39,471 nt of DNA from Thioalkalivibrio versutus (GCF_001999325.1 NZ_MVAR01000037.1:1-39471); one strand, 5' to 3'. Shown: positions 9,520-17,795, counted from the first letter of the stretch. Made by a program: numbers and translations. Notes: generated by a model not told the origin, from the letters alone.

Positions 9520-10197
9520 ATGACTTGGACTCGTCTCGCTCGATACTGTTCGCCGGCCGTGTTCGGTCTGGCGGTGTGGCTAATGCTGTGGTGGCCGGCC
9601 TCTGTGGCCGCGGAGGAACTGCGCCTGCATGCGGTGTTCGGGGATCGCGCGGTGCTGTCCGTGGGGGACGAGCGGGCCGTGGTCTCCACCGGCGAGTCCG
9701 GCCCGGGCGGGGTGCGGGTCCTGCGCACGCGCCCGGGCGCGGCCCTGGTGGAGTACGGCGGCCGACAGCATGAGCTGCGGGTGCAGCAACGGGCGGCCCC
9801 GGCGCGGCCGGTCGGGCCGGCGGAGGGGGGTGTCGAGGTGCGGGTGCATCGAGACTCGCGCGGCGACCACGCGCTGACCGCCGGGGTGAACGGTACGGCC
9901 GTTACCGTCGTCGTCGATGCGCAGGCTGACTCGGTGTTGCTGCGTGAGACCGATGCCGAGCAGGCCGGGATTGACGCCGATCAGGGGCGCTCGGTGCGCA
10001 TCCGCGACGTCCGGGGCACGCAGCATGGGCAGCGCGTCCGGATCGAGCAGTTGCAGGTGGGCGCGCTACGCCGTTCGGGGGTCAGTGCGATCGTGTTGCC
10101 CGACGATGCACTGCCGCGCTCGCGTCTGGGCCGCAGTTTCCTCGAGCACTACGCGGTCGAAACGGACGGCGATGCCGTCGTGATCCGCGAGCGCTGA
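9520..10197 (+). CDS. Exported retropepsin-like (clan AA) protein lacking the catalytic Asp-Thr-Gly
   Basis: A 225-residue protein with a signal peptide (about 1-31, ending ASVAAEE). Residues about 108-225 follow the layout of the bacterial single-domain retropepsin-like family: a GxVNGxxVTVVVD strand, then the active-site triplet, then DAEQAGID, and a closing LGRSFLEHYAVETDGD that matches the family's LGMSFL ending. The catalytic triplet, normally Asp-Thr-Gly, is Asp133-Ala-Gln here. It therefore probably has the fold without protease activity. It may be periplasmic or bound to the outer face of the membrane. It ends 16 bases before the start of the MFS transporter gene, so the two may be one operon. 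Start chosen at the ATG followed by the signal peptide. Confidence 0.72.
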   Translation: MTWTRLARYCSPAVFGLAVWLMLWWPASVAAEELRLHAVFGDRAVLSVGDERAVVSTGESGPGGVRVLRTRPGAALVEYGGRQHELRVQQRAAPARPVGPAEGGVEVRVHRDSRGDHALTAGVNGTAVTVVVDAQADSVLLRETDAEQAGIDADQGRSVRIRDVRGTQHGQRVRIEQLQVGALRRSGVSAIVLPDDALPRSRLGRSFLEHYAVETDGDAVVIRER

Positions 10198-10213
10198 GGA
10201 GGTGGGTTAGCAT

Positions 10214-11575
10214 GTGGCCCGTCATGACCCCCGAGATTCCTGCATGCCGCTGATTCGGCGCCACCCCGAGAACGCGCCCGCCCCCCGGCGCGAGATCTTC
10301 GGCTGGGCGATGTTCGACTTCGCCAATCAGGCCTACACCCTGCTGATCATCACGGTGATCTTCGGCGACCTGTTTACGCGGGTGATTGTCGGCGATGCCC
10401 CGGATTATCGTCTCGGTAACCTGTTGTGGAGCGTGGCCCTGGCGGTCAGCTACGCGATGGTGATCGTGGCCGCACCGTTTGCCGGGGCGATCATGGATGC
10501 CACCGCCTCGCGCAAGCGTTTCCTCGCCGCCTCGTGGGTGCTGACGATCATCACCACCGCGTTGTTGTACTTCGTCGAACCGGGGCTGGTGTTCTTCGGC
10601 ATGGCGCTGATCATCGCCTCGAACTTCGGCTATGCCATCGGCGAGTCCTTCATCGCCAGCTTCCTGCCCGACCTGGGGCCACCGGAGAAGCTCGGCTGGA
10701 TCTCGGGGCTGGGCTGGGGGCTCGGGTATATCGGCGGGCTGGTGGCGACGGCCTTTGCCCTGGGGCTTCTGGGCGAGGTGAGCGCGGAGAACTTCGAGCG
10801 CATTCGCTGGGTCGGGCCGTTCGCGGCCGCGTTCTTCCTGGTCTCGGCGCTGCCGACCTTCCTGTTCCTGAAGGAGCGCGGTACCCGTCGGCGCATGGCG
10901 CGCAACGTCCAGCTGGGACTCGGCTGGAAGCGGGTCAAGGCCTCGCTGGTCACGCTGGGCGAGCGCCGCGACCTGCGCGCCCTGTTCGTGTCCATCTTTT
11001 TCGTGATGGCCGGGATCTACATCATCATCGCCTTCACCTTCATCTACGGTGCGCAGGTGATCCAGTGGGACGAACCGACGCGCGTGATGATGTTCGTGGT
11101 GACCCAGATCACCGCGGTGATCGGTGCCGTGGGCTTCGGGTTCCTGCAGGACCGCGCGGGGCCGGTGCGCATCTATCGCATCACGCTGGTGCTTTGGGCA
11201 TTGGCGGTGCTGGCGATCTTTGCCACGCCGACCATCGCCCAGTGGCTGAGCGTGCTGCTGGGACGGCCGGTGGAGGCGCAGATGGTGTTCCTCGGCGTCG
11301 GCATCCTGGCCGGGCTTTGCCTCGGTTCGGCGCAGTCCGCCGGGCGTGCCCTGGTGGCGCTGATGGTACCGGCGCGCGAGGCCGGGCGCTGGTTCGGCTT
11401 CTGGGGGCTGGCGTCCAAGGCCGCGGCGATCTTCGGCCTGCTCGGCATCGGGCTGCTCCAGGTCTGGCTGGGTCTCGAGAACGCCATCCTGTTCTGCCTG
11501 TTCCTGTTCCTCGCCGGGCTGCTGGCATCCATTCCCATCCGCCTCGCCGACCGCCGCCAGGCCGCGGCGGTTTGA
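10214..11575 (+). CDS. MFS transporter, UMF1 (Atg22-like) family
   Basis: A 453-residue polytopic protein with about 11-12 membrane segments. The family signature WAMFDFANQAY (about 32-42) is near the N-terminus and is diagnostic for the UMF1 group, related to yeast vacuolar Atg22. A GWISGLGWGLGYIGG stretch follows in the middle of the first half. Substrates of bacterial members are not established; amino acid or small-metabolite export is a family-level guess. I used the GTG at 10214 because the strong GAGGAGG ribosome site (10196-10202) is spaced for it; the ATG at 10244 (MPLIRRHP) is the alternative and has no such site. An out-of-frame ATG at 10212 would give only 13 codons. Confidence 0.85.
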   Translation: MARHDPRDSCMPLIRRHPENAPAPRREIFGWAMFDFANQAYTLLIITVIFGDLFTRVIVGDAPDYRLGNLLWSVALAVSYAMVIVAAPFAGAIMDATASRKRFLAASWVLTIITTALLYFVEPGLVFFGMALIIASNFGYAIGESFIASFLPDLGPPEKLGWISGLGWGLGYIGGLVATAFALGLLGEVSAENFERIRWVGPFAAAFFLVSALPTFLFLKERGTRRRMARNVQLGLGWKRVKASLVTLGERRDLRALFVSIFFVMAGIYIIIAFTFIYGAQVIQWDEPTRVMMFVVTQITAVIGAVGFGFLQDRAGPVRIYRITLVLWALAVLAIFATPTIAQWLSVLLGRPVEAQMVFLGVGILAGLCLGSAQSAGRALVALMVPAREAGRWFGFWGLASKAAAIFGLLGIGLLQVWLGLENAILFCLFLFLAGLLASIPIRLADRRQAAAV

Positions 11576-11579
11576 TTCG

Positions 11580-11627
11580 CCACGAAGCACACGAAGGCCC
11601 TTCTTCGTATCTTCGTGCGCTCCGTGG
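11580..11627. repeat. Short palindromic CACGAAG-type repeat after the MFS gene
   Basis: The left arm 11580-11596 (CCACGAAGCACACGAAG) and right arm 11611-11627 (CTTCGTGCGCTCCGTGG) pair at 15 of 17 positions around a 14-base loop. It begins four bases after the stop of the transporter gene and could fold as its terminator, without a T-run. The arms are nearly the same as the outer arms of the larger element at 12247-12540. Confidence 0.65.
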
Positions 11628-11639
11628 TGGAAATTCGAG

Positions 11640-11944
11640 CTACTCGTCTGGATCGCTCAGGCGTGTGGCGAGATGACCCGGGGCCTGGCGGCAATCGAGG
11701 ATGGCGTAGACGCGGATGATTTCGTCATCGACCCGATAGTAGATCGCGAAGGGGAAGCGGCGGGAAAGCAGACGATGGAAACCATGATGCTGCTCGTGCA
11801 CGCCGGCGTACAGGAGCAGGGAGTCGATGTCGGAAATAGGGCATCGAGGAAGTACTCGCCCAGCCCCGGTGACCGGGAGGCGTAGAACGCAGCCCCTCGG
11901 GCCAGCTCCTCTTCCGCCGCGTCGAGGAGTTCGATCAAGCGCAA
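11640..11944 (-). pseudogene. RelE/ParE-family toxin, frameshifted
   Basis: The first 37 or so codons from the ATG at 11944 read as the start of a ParE toxin (MRLIELLDAAEEELARGAAF, then SPGLGEYFLDAL). At about 11841-11848 the frame slips by one base. Continuing in the shifted frame restores a normal ParE ending: DIDSLLLYAGVHEQHHGFHR, then LLSRRFPFAIYYRVDDEIIR and VYAILDCRQAPGHLATRL, stopping at 11640-11642. Without the shift the original frame runs on as unrelated residues to 11657. ParE toxins poison gyrase; this copy should be inactive unless the shift is a sequencing error or is bypassed. It lies 9 bases after the antitoxin gene. Confidence 0.8.
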
Positions 11945-11953
11945 GGCAGGCCG

Positions 11954-12166
11954 TTACCCGTTGCGCAGGCGTCGCTTGGCGTCGTCCCAGGGGCGAAATC
12001 GGGCCTCACTGCTGGCAGCGGTCGCCTGGCGCTGTTCCAGCACGTCGCGATGCCAATTGGGGACCGGGACATCCGCCGGATTACGCGCCAAGTCTTCCCA
12101 CAGCTCCTCCATGGCGCGGAGCTTTTCGGTCGTGGTCATTTGGTCGAGAGCGAGGGATGCAGTCAC
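11954..12166 (-). CDS. Addiction-module antitoxin (PF09720-type)
   Basis: A 70-residue antitoxin of the addiction-module component family, the usual partner of RelE/ParE toxins in an antitoxin-first operon. The pattern TEKLRAMEELWEDLA (about 13-27) followed by PNWHRDVLEQR (about 36-46) and a C-terminal WDDAKRRLR is typical. The start is a GTG at 12166 with GGGAG eight bases upstream. The toxin gene that follows is frameshifted, so this antitoxin may be orphaned. A promoter with an overlapping inverted repeat lies directly upstream. Confidence 0.82.
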   Translation of the reverse strand: MTASLALDQMTTTEKLRAMEELWEDLARNPADVPVPNWHRDVLEQRQATAASSEARFRPWDDAKRRLRNG

Positions 12167-12194
12167 GTGTAACTCCCTTCAAACATACGAATCC

Positions 12195-12229
12195 AGTATA
12201 GCCCGTCGGCTGAGTACACGCCGTCGGGC
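12195..12229 (-). promoter_or_regulatory. Antitoxin promoter -10 and overlapping inverted-repeat operator
   Basis: On the minus strand a good -10 box, TATACT, lies at 12195-12200, about 30 bases before the GTG start. Immediately upstream are two 10-base arms, GCCCGTCGGC (12201-12210) and GCCGTCGGGC (12220-12229), that pair at 9 of 10 positions around a 9-base spacer. The position suits autoregulation by the antitoxin, as is common in such modules; this is inferred. Confidence 0.42.
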
Positions 12230-12246
12230 CGGTCTCGTTTGATCAA

Positions 12247-12540
12247 CCACGAAGCGCACGAAGGCACGCGAAGGGCGATTGCACCACAGAGGACACGGCA
12301 TACACAGAGAAAAGCGAAGACAGTTTCGAACCGGGCAGGATGCCGATGCCGTGGAGCCAAAGGAAGCGCATCAATGCCCGCCACTGGTCTGACTGGACCA
12401 CTCACCGTTCTTCTCGCCCCAGCTTTTCGGCCCCCTGGCCCGCCATCGGATTTCTCGGTGCCTTCCGTGCCCTCTGTGGTGCAACCCGCCCTTGACCTTG
12501 ACCTTGACCTAGACCTGGCCCTTCTTCGTGCGCTTCGTGG
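12247..12540. repeat. 294-bp element built of two nested inverted repeats
   Basis: Outer arms CCACGAAGCGCACGAAG (12247-12263) and CTTCGTGCGCTTCGTGG (12524-12540) pair perfectly over 17 bases. Inside them, 12280-12298 and 12465-12483 pair at 18 of 19 positions (core CACAGAGG/CCTCTGTG). Between the inner arms lie about 166 bases of unique sequence, and between inner and outer right arms a short hexamer repeat (CCTTGA three times from 12490, then CCTAGA). No gene is seen; this accounts for most of the 407-base gap between the antitoxin and the RND gene. The outer arms resemble the short repeat at 11580-11627. Confidence 0.7.
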
Positions 12541-12573
12541 CGGGAGTACAAAGCCACGGGTGGGCGCGGAGGG

Positions 12574-15500
12574 CTATTCGGTGGCGTGGTGGGTGGTGGT
12601 GGCGCCGCGGTCGAAGCGGCCCTCGTAGAGGCGCAGCAGGGCGGGGATCACGAACAGCACCAGCACGGTGGCGATGGCCAGGCCGAAGACGATGGAGATC
12701 GCCATCGGGATCAGGAACTGGGCCTGGACCGAGCGTTCGAACAGCAGCGGGGTGAGGCCGGCGATGGTGGTGACCGAGGTCAGGATCACCGCGCGCAGGC
12801 GCTGGCAGGCGGCCTCGACGATCGCCTCCTGCAGGGCCAGCCCGGCCTCGCGCAGGCCCTGGTAGAAGCTCACCAGGATGATCGAGTTGTTGACCACGAT
12901 CCCGGTCAGGCCGAACAGGCCGAACAGCGACAGGATGGTCAGCTCCACGTTGAGGATCCAGTGCCCGAGCAGGGCGCCGAGGATGCCGAACGGGATGATC
13001 GCCATTACGATCAGTGGCCAGCCCCAGGAGGCGAAGACCCAGGCCAGGGTGATGTACATCAGCCCCAGCGCCAGGATCAGGCCCGTGCGCATGTCGGCGA
13101 AGGTCTCGGCCTGGTCGGCGGCGCGCCCCTCGAAGGAATACTCGATGCCGTAGCGTGCCGCGAGGTCGTCCAGCGGGCCGTCCTCCAGCGCGGCGCGGAT
13201 GCGCGCGGCGTTGTTCACGCTGCGGTCGACCTCGGTGGAGACCTGGATGGCCAGGCGGGTGTCGGCATGGCGCAGGGTCTCGAAGCCCTGGCGCGAGCGC
13301 AGATCGACCACGCTGCCCAGCGGGGCGAATTCGCCGCTCGGCAGGCGCAGGTTCAGCCGCTCCAGGCTCTCGCTGGAATGGCGTTCGTGATCCGGCAGGC
13401 GCACGCGCACCTCGACCTCCTCCAGCCCGTCCTGGTAGAGCTGGGCGAGGTGGCCGTCGAAGGCGTCGCGCAGCTGGGCACCGACCGATTCGGTGGTCAG
13501 GCCCAGGGCGCGGCCCTCCGGCTTGACCTGGAACACCAGCTGTTCGCGGCCGAACGGGGTGTCGTCGTTGGTGGCGAAGGTGCCGGCGAAGTCGTCGAAG
13601 ATATCCGCCAGCTCCAGGGCCGCGTTCTTCAGCACATGCGGATCATCGCCGGTCAGGCGCACTTCCAGATCGCGCCCGGGCGGGCCGGTCTGGCGCTCGT
13701 CGATGCTGAAATTCTCGATGCCCGGGGCCTGGCGCACGCGCTCCTCCCAGGCCTGGATGAATTGGCGGTTGCGCACCTCGCGCTGTTCCGGCGATGCCAG
13801 TTCGACCTGGATGTTGCCGAACTGGTCGCCGCGTGGGGCGTTGCCGTCGCCGGGGTCGATCCCGCGCCCAAGCCGAGTCACCGAGGCGCGCACCAGGTCG
13901 CCGCCGAGCTCCTGTTCGGTCTCCGCCAGGGCCTGCTCGACGTGGATCAGGAAGGCCTCCACCCGCTCCGGCGGGGTGCCGGCGACGAAGTTGACGCCGG
14001 CATTGACGATGGTGCCCTCGGGAGACGGGAAGAAGGTGAAGCCGATGCGCCCGCTGGCGGCCAGGCCGATGGCCAGGATCAGCGCGCCGACGGCCAGCGC
14101 CAGAGTGGTGCCGGAATGATTGACTGACACGGTGACCGCGCGGCGGAAGGCGCCGTTGCGGAAGCCCTCGAAGCCGTTGTCGAAGCGCTCGCGCAGGCTG
14201 CCCGGGCGCGGCGGCTTGAGCCGGTGCATCACGCCCTTGAGGTGGGCAGGCAGGATCAGGAAGGCGATCAGCAAGGTGGCGATGATCACGCAGATCACCA
14301 CCAGCGGGATGTCGAACAGGATGTTGCCGATGATCCCCCCGATCAGCATCAGCGGCAGGAACGCGGCGACCGTGGTCAGCGAGGCGGCGATCACCGGCCC
14401 GACCATGCGCCGGGCGCCGTCGCGCGCGGCGCGGCTGGCCGACATTCCGCGCTGGTGCAGGCTGTAGGCGTGCTCCGAGACCACGATGGCGTTGTCGACG
14501 ATGATCCCCAGCGACATGATGAAGCCGAACAGCGAGATCATGTTGATCGAGCCGCCGACCACCCACAGCACCACGAAGGCGGCGGTGAACGCGATCGGGA
14601 TGCCCAGTGCCACGCGCAGGGCGATGTGGCGGTTGAGGAACAGGAACAGGATTGCCAGGACGAGCAACAGGCCGCCCAGACCGTTTTTCAGCAGCAGCGT
14701 GATGCGCTCGGACAGGAGCTCCCAGAAGGCATCGGTGACCTGTAGATCAACCCCGGGCGGCAGGGCGGGGCGGGTTTCGGCCAGCCAGTCCTCCAGCACC
14801 TGCGCGGCGGCGAGGGAGTCGCCGGTCTCCGAGCGCAGCAATTGCATCTCGATCGCCCGCTGGCCGTTGGCGCGGACGCGTACCTGCCCGTCGCGATGGC
14901 GCAGGTCCAGGGTCGCGATATCGCCCAGGGTCAGGCGCCCCAGCTCGCCATCGCCGCGCAGTACCAGGCGCTCGAAGCTGACGATGTCGCGCGCCTGCTC
15001 CAGGCTGCGGATCTGGCGCGCGGTGTCGTCGCGACCCACCGAGCCGGCCGGCAGGTCCTGCGCCATGGCGCGGATCTGCTCGCCGATATCCGCGAGCGTC
15101 ATGTCCAGGCGGTAGAGCGTTGCGGATGGCACCTGGATGGCCATCTCGTCCTCGGTCAGGCCGGTGAACTCGATGCGCGCGATGCCGGCATCCAGCAGTT
15201 CGCGTTCGAACTGACGCGCGAGGATGCGCAGTTGCTGCGGGTCCTCGGGGCCGGTCAGCAGCAACCGCGCCACCGGCTCGTAGCGGATGATGCGGGTGAC
15301 CACCGGGGTCTCGGCGGCCTCTGGCAGGTTGCGCTGCTGGTTCACACGGTCGTTGACCTGCTCCAGCGCCAGGGTCATGTCGGTCCCGGCCTCGAACTCC
15401 ATGGTGACCACGCCGATGCCCAGTGCCGAGGTGGAGGTCATGTTGCGCAGGCCGTCGACGGTGCGCAGGTCCTGCTCCAGCGGGTCGACGATGGCGCGTT

Positions 15501-15762
15501 CGACATCCTCCGCGCTGGCCCCCGTCCAGGGCACTTCGACGGTCACGAAGTCGAGTTCGAAGTTGGGGAAGAACTGGGTATTCAGCTTGGTCAGGGCAAA
15601 GGCCCCGGCCAGCAGCATCAGTGCAATCAGCAGGTTGGCGGCGAGGCGATGCTCCAGAAACAGCTGGATCGGGCCGCGTGGAGGCCCGTCGTGTTCCTGC
15701 GCGCCGCCACCAGGCATGGGCTGCCCGGATTCCGGCGCGCTGCCGGTCTCCGATTCGCTCAT
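12574..15762 (-). CDS. RND efflux transporter permease (HAE1/AcrB family)
   Basis: A 1062-residue inner-membrane RND pump, the standard length, that exports drugs or other toxic compounds with the adaptor encoded upstream. Topology is the usual 12 segments with two large periplasmic loops: N-terminal segment at about 35-55 (LEHRLAANLLIALMLLAGAF), the VPWTGASAEDVER porter motif at about 75-87, and the TM4 motif GIIVDNAIVVSEH. AcrB has two aspartates in TM4 and a lysine in TM10; here TM4 has Asp-Asn and TM10 reads GIVVNNSIILVSF without a lysine, so it belongs to a different subgroup from AcrB. The ATG overlaps the stop of the adaptor gene by four bases. No outer-membrane TolC-type gene is in the window. 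The substrate is unknown. Confidence 0.93.
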   Translation of the reverse strand: MSESETGSAPESGQPMPGGGAQEHDGPPRGPIQLFLEHRLAANLLIALMLLAGAFALTKLNTQFFPNFELDFVTVEVPWTGASAEDVERAIVDPLEQDLRTVDGLRNMTSTSALGIGVVTMEFEAGTDMTLALEQVNDRVNQQRNLPEAAETPVVTRIIRYEPVARLLLTGPEDPQQLRILARQFERELLDAGIARIEFTGLTEDEMAIQVPSATLYRLDMTLADIGEQIRAMAQDLPAGSVGRDDTARQIRSLEQARDIVSFERLVLRGDGELGRLTLGDIATLDLRHRDGQVRVRANGQRAIEMQLLRSETGDSLAAAQVLEDWLAETRPALPPGVDLQVTDAFWELLSERITLLLKNGLGGLLLVLAILFLFLNRHIALRVALGIPIAFTAAFVVLWVVGGSINMISLFGFIMSLGIIVDNAIVVSEHAYSLHQRGMSASRAARDGARRMVGPVIAASLTTVAAFLPLMLIGGIIGNILFDIPLVVICVIIATLLIAFLILPAHLKGVMHRLKPPRPGSLRERFDNGFEGFRNGAFRRAVTVSVNHSGTTLALAVGALILAIGLAASGRIGFTFFPSPEGTIVNAGVNFVAGTPPERVEAFLIHVEQALAETEQELGGDLVRASVTRLGRGIDPGDGNAPRGDQFGNIQVELASPEQREVRNRQFIQAWEERVRQAPGIENFSIDERQTGPPGRDLEVRLTGDDPHVLKNAALELADIFDDFAGTFATNDDTPFGREQLVFQVKPEGRALGLTTESVGAQLRDAFDGHLAQLYQDGLEEVEVRVRLPDHERHSSESLERLNLRLPSGEFAPLGSVVDLRSRQGFETLRHADTRLAIQVSTEVDRSVNNAARIRAALEDGPLDDLAARYGIEYSFEGRAADQAETFADMRTGLILALGLMYITLAWVFASWGWPLIVMAIIPFGILGALLGHWILNVELTILSLFGLFGLTGIVVNNSIILVSFYQGLREAGLALQEAIVEAACQRLRAVILTSVTTIAGLTPLLFERSVQAQFLIPMAISIVFGLAIATVLVLFVIPALLRLYEGRFDRGATTTHHATE

Positions 15763-17015
15763 CGGCCGGAATCCTGTTCTTCAACCTCGACCCGCAGGCC
15801 ATCCACGGCATTCGGCAGGCGGGTGGCGATCAGGGTGTCGCCAGCGGCGATCGCGTCGCTGCGGATCAGGGCGAGGGTGTTGCCGTCCGCGTCGATGAAG
15901 TCACCCAGACGGTCCACCTGCAGCGACTCCAGGCGGCCGTCGACCACGCGGAACACGCGGTCGCGCCCGAACAGGGACTCGAACGGAACGGCCAGGCTGT
16001 CGGGCTCCTCGGGCAGCTGCAGGCGCAGCTCGACGAATCGATTCAGCGGTAGGCGCTGGCCGCCCGAGCGAACCTCGAACACCCCGCGCAGCCCGGAGTC
16101 GCCGCTGCGGGTCTCGCCCTCCAGGCGCGCGAGCTCGGTCTCGATCTCGTGGCCACCGACCGTCGCGTGCGCGGGGAGGGATGTGCCCTCCTGCAGCAGG
16201 GCCGCGACCCGGGCGACCAGGTGTTCCGGAAGGCTGGCGCGAATCTCCAGGTCATCCACGGCGTACAGCCGCAACAACGGGTCCCCGGGCCGGGCGCGTT
16301 CGCCAGTGGCGACCTCGACCTCGACGACGCGGGCATCGAAGGGCGCGCGGATGGTGGTGCGTTCCAGGTCGATCGCGGCCTGCGCCTCGGCAGCGCGGGC
16401 GCGCGCCAGGCGGGCCTCGGCCTGGGCCCGGCGCATCGGGGCATCGGCCACGGCCTGCTCGCGGCTGTCCACGGTGATGCTGGCCTGTTGCAGGCGTTCG
16501 CGCGCGGCATCGACGTCGGATTCGGAACCGAGATTGCGTCCGCGCAGGTCGCGGGCCCGTTCCAGGCCGCGTTCGGCAATTGCCAGCAGCTCGCGTTCGC
16601 GGCGCAGGGCCTCGCGGTCGAAGCGGGCGCGCAGTTCCTCGCTCTCGACCGCGCCTTCCAGTTCCTGGCGTTCGGCCTCGCGCTGGTCCAGCAGGAGCTG
16701 GGCCTCGCGCGGGTCGATGCGGACGAGGGCATCGCCCGACGCCACCCGCTGCCCTGCGCGCGCCGGCACGTCTTCGATCTCGCCCTCGACCGCGGCACGC
16801 AGCAGCGCATCGCGGGCGGACTGGCTGCGTCCGTTCAGCATGATGCCCGGGCGGTGGGTGCCGGGCTCGGCGGTCAGACCCTGCACCGGCCAGGTGCGTT
16901 CGCTGGCCTCCGGCGGCGGGGCCGAGGGCCCGGTCGCGCGCAGAATCATGAAGCCCACCACCGCGACGGCGAGGATCAGGACAGGGAGGATGGCTCGGCG
17001 GAGGGCGCGCGGCAT
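15759..17015 (-). CDS. RND efflux periplasmic adaptor (membrane fusion protein)
   Basis: A 418-residue adaptor of the HlyD/AcrA type that links the RND pump to an outer-membrane channel. One N-terminal membrane anchor (about 10-27) is followed by a lipoyl-like half domain (DVPARAGQRVASGDALVRID), a long Arg/Glu-rich coiled-coil hairpin (about 105-215, with DQREAERQELEG and SDVDAARERLQQA), the second lipoyl half (TIRAPFDARVVEVEVATGE, about 232-250) and beta-barrel domains. The gene precedes the pump gene with an ATGA overlap, so translation is coupled. Start is the ATG at 17015; the upstream ribosome site is weak. Confidence 0.93.
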   Translation of the reverse strand: MPRALRRAILPVLILAVAVVGFMILRATGPSAPPPEASERTWPVQGLTAEPGTHRPGIMLNGRSQSARDALLRAAVEGEIEDVPARAGQRVASGDALVRIDPREAQLLLDQREAERQELEGAVESEELRARFDREALRRERELLAIAERGLERARDLRGRNLGSESDVDAARERLQQASITVDSREQAVADAPMRRAQAEARLARARAAEAQAAIDLERTTIRAPFDARVVEVEVATGERARPGDPLLRLYAVDDLEIRASLPEHLVARVAALLQEGTSLPAHATVGGHEIETELARLEGETRSGDSGLRGVFEVRSGGQRLPLNRFVELRLQLPEEPDSLAVPFESLFGRDRVFRVVDGRLESLQVDRLGDFIDADGNTLALIRSDAIAAGDTLIATRLPNAVDGLRVEVEEQDSGR

Positions 17016-17199
17016 GGGTATCTCGATTTGTTCGCGGTACTGGCAAGCCGGGTATGGCTCGTCGCTTGGAGACGCGCGCGGGCCGGAGGTTCCCGCAGCG
17101 GGTCACATCATACCATCGCGGTTTGTGGGGGAACCCCCGCGGTTGCGGTCAGTCCCTATTGTGCCAATATTACGTTTTGCTTAAATGAGGATAAAGGCG

Positions 17200-17754
17200 A
17201 TGAAGGGATCCAAGCAGTTTCTTGGCGGGCTTTTGGCGGCGGGTTTGCTGGCGGGCGGCGTTGCGGCTCCGGTCCTGGCCGAGGCGCCGCAGATCTGCGA
17301 GTGTCGCGATGGTCTGGAGATGGAGGGGACGCCGTGGATTCGCCTGATGCCGGGCGACATGACGGGGGGGTACTTCGTGCTCCGCAATAGCGGCGATCAG
17401 GATTATCGGATCGTTGCGGCGGAGGCGCCCATCGCGAAGGTGGTGGAGCTACACGAGCATGCCCATGTGGATGGCGTGATGCGCATGCGCCAGGTCGACG
17501 GCCTGGAACTCCCGGCTGGCGAGACCCTGGTGCTGGAGCCGGGCGGACTGCATCTGATGTTCATCGGCCTGCACGAGCCGCTGACGGCGGGGGACTGGAT
17601 CCCGGTGATCCTGGAGTTTGCCGACGGCGAAACCATGGCGATTCATGCCCGGGTGCAGCGGGGCGAGGGTGCCGGTGAGGGCCACTCCCGCGGGCACATG
17701 ATGGACGGAGATGCTCGCGGCATGGACCACGAGGCCGGGCACGACGGGCACTGA
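17200..17754 (+). CDS. PCu(A)C-type periplasmic copper chaperone
   Basis: A 184-residue exported protein of the PCu(A)C (DUF461) family, which carries Cu(I) in the periplasm and helps metallate the CuA site of cytochrome oxidases. After a signal peptide (about 1-27) the metal motif is present as His85 and His87 (ELHEH), Met94/Met96 (GVMRMR), His118 and Met120 (GGLHLM). The C-terminal tail is rich in His, Met and acidic residues (about 160-184), a likely extra copper-binding tail. I chose the ATG at 17200, with AAAGG just upstream, over the ATG at 17185, which lacks a ribosome site. It has no oxidase genes beside it; the neighbouring RND genes are on the other strand. Confidence 0.9.
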   Translation: MKGSKQFLGGLLAAGLLAGGVAAPVLAEAPQICECRDGLEMEGTPWIRLMPGDMTGGYFVLRNSGDQDYRIVAAEAPIAKVVELHEHAHVDGVMRMRQVDGLELPAGETLVLEPGGLHLMFIGLHEPLTAGDWIPVILEFADGETMAIHARVQRGEGAGEGHSRGHMMDGDARGMDHEAGHDGH

Positions 17755-17766
17755 AACGGACGCGGC

Positions 17767-17781
17767 GTACCCGTTGGGTAC
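17767..17781. terminator. Short hairpin between convergent genes
   Basis: GTACCC (17767-17772) and GGGTAC (17776-17781) pair around a 3-base loop between the convergent copper-chaperone and PpiC genes. There is no T-run, so its role as a terminator is weakly supported. Confidence 0.25.
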
Positions 17782-17795
17782 ACAGCGTTCCGGCC

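Noticed and set aside
10082-11590. 502-codon minus-strand open frame
   Set aside because: It is antisense to the MFS transporter, which has the UMF1 signature.
14842-17184. 780-codon plus-strand open frame
   Set aside because: It lies antisense to the RND pump and adaptor genes; the product is Arg/Ser-rich without domain pattern, as expected from GC-rich shadow frames.
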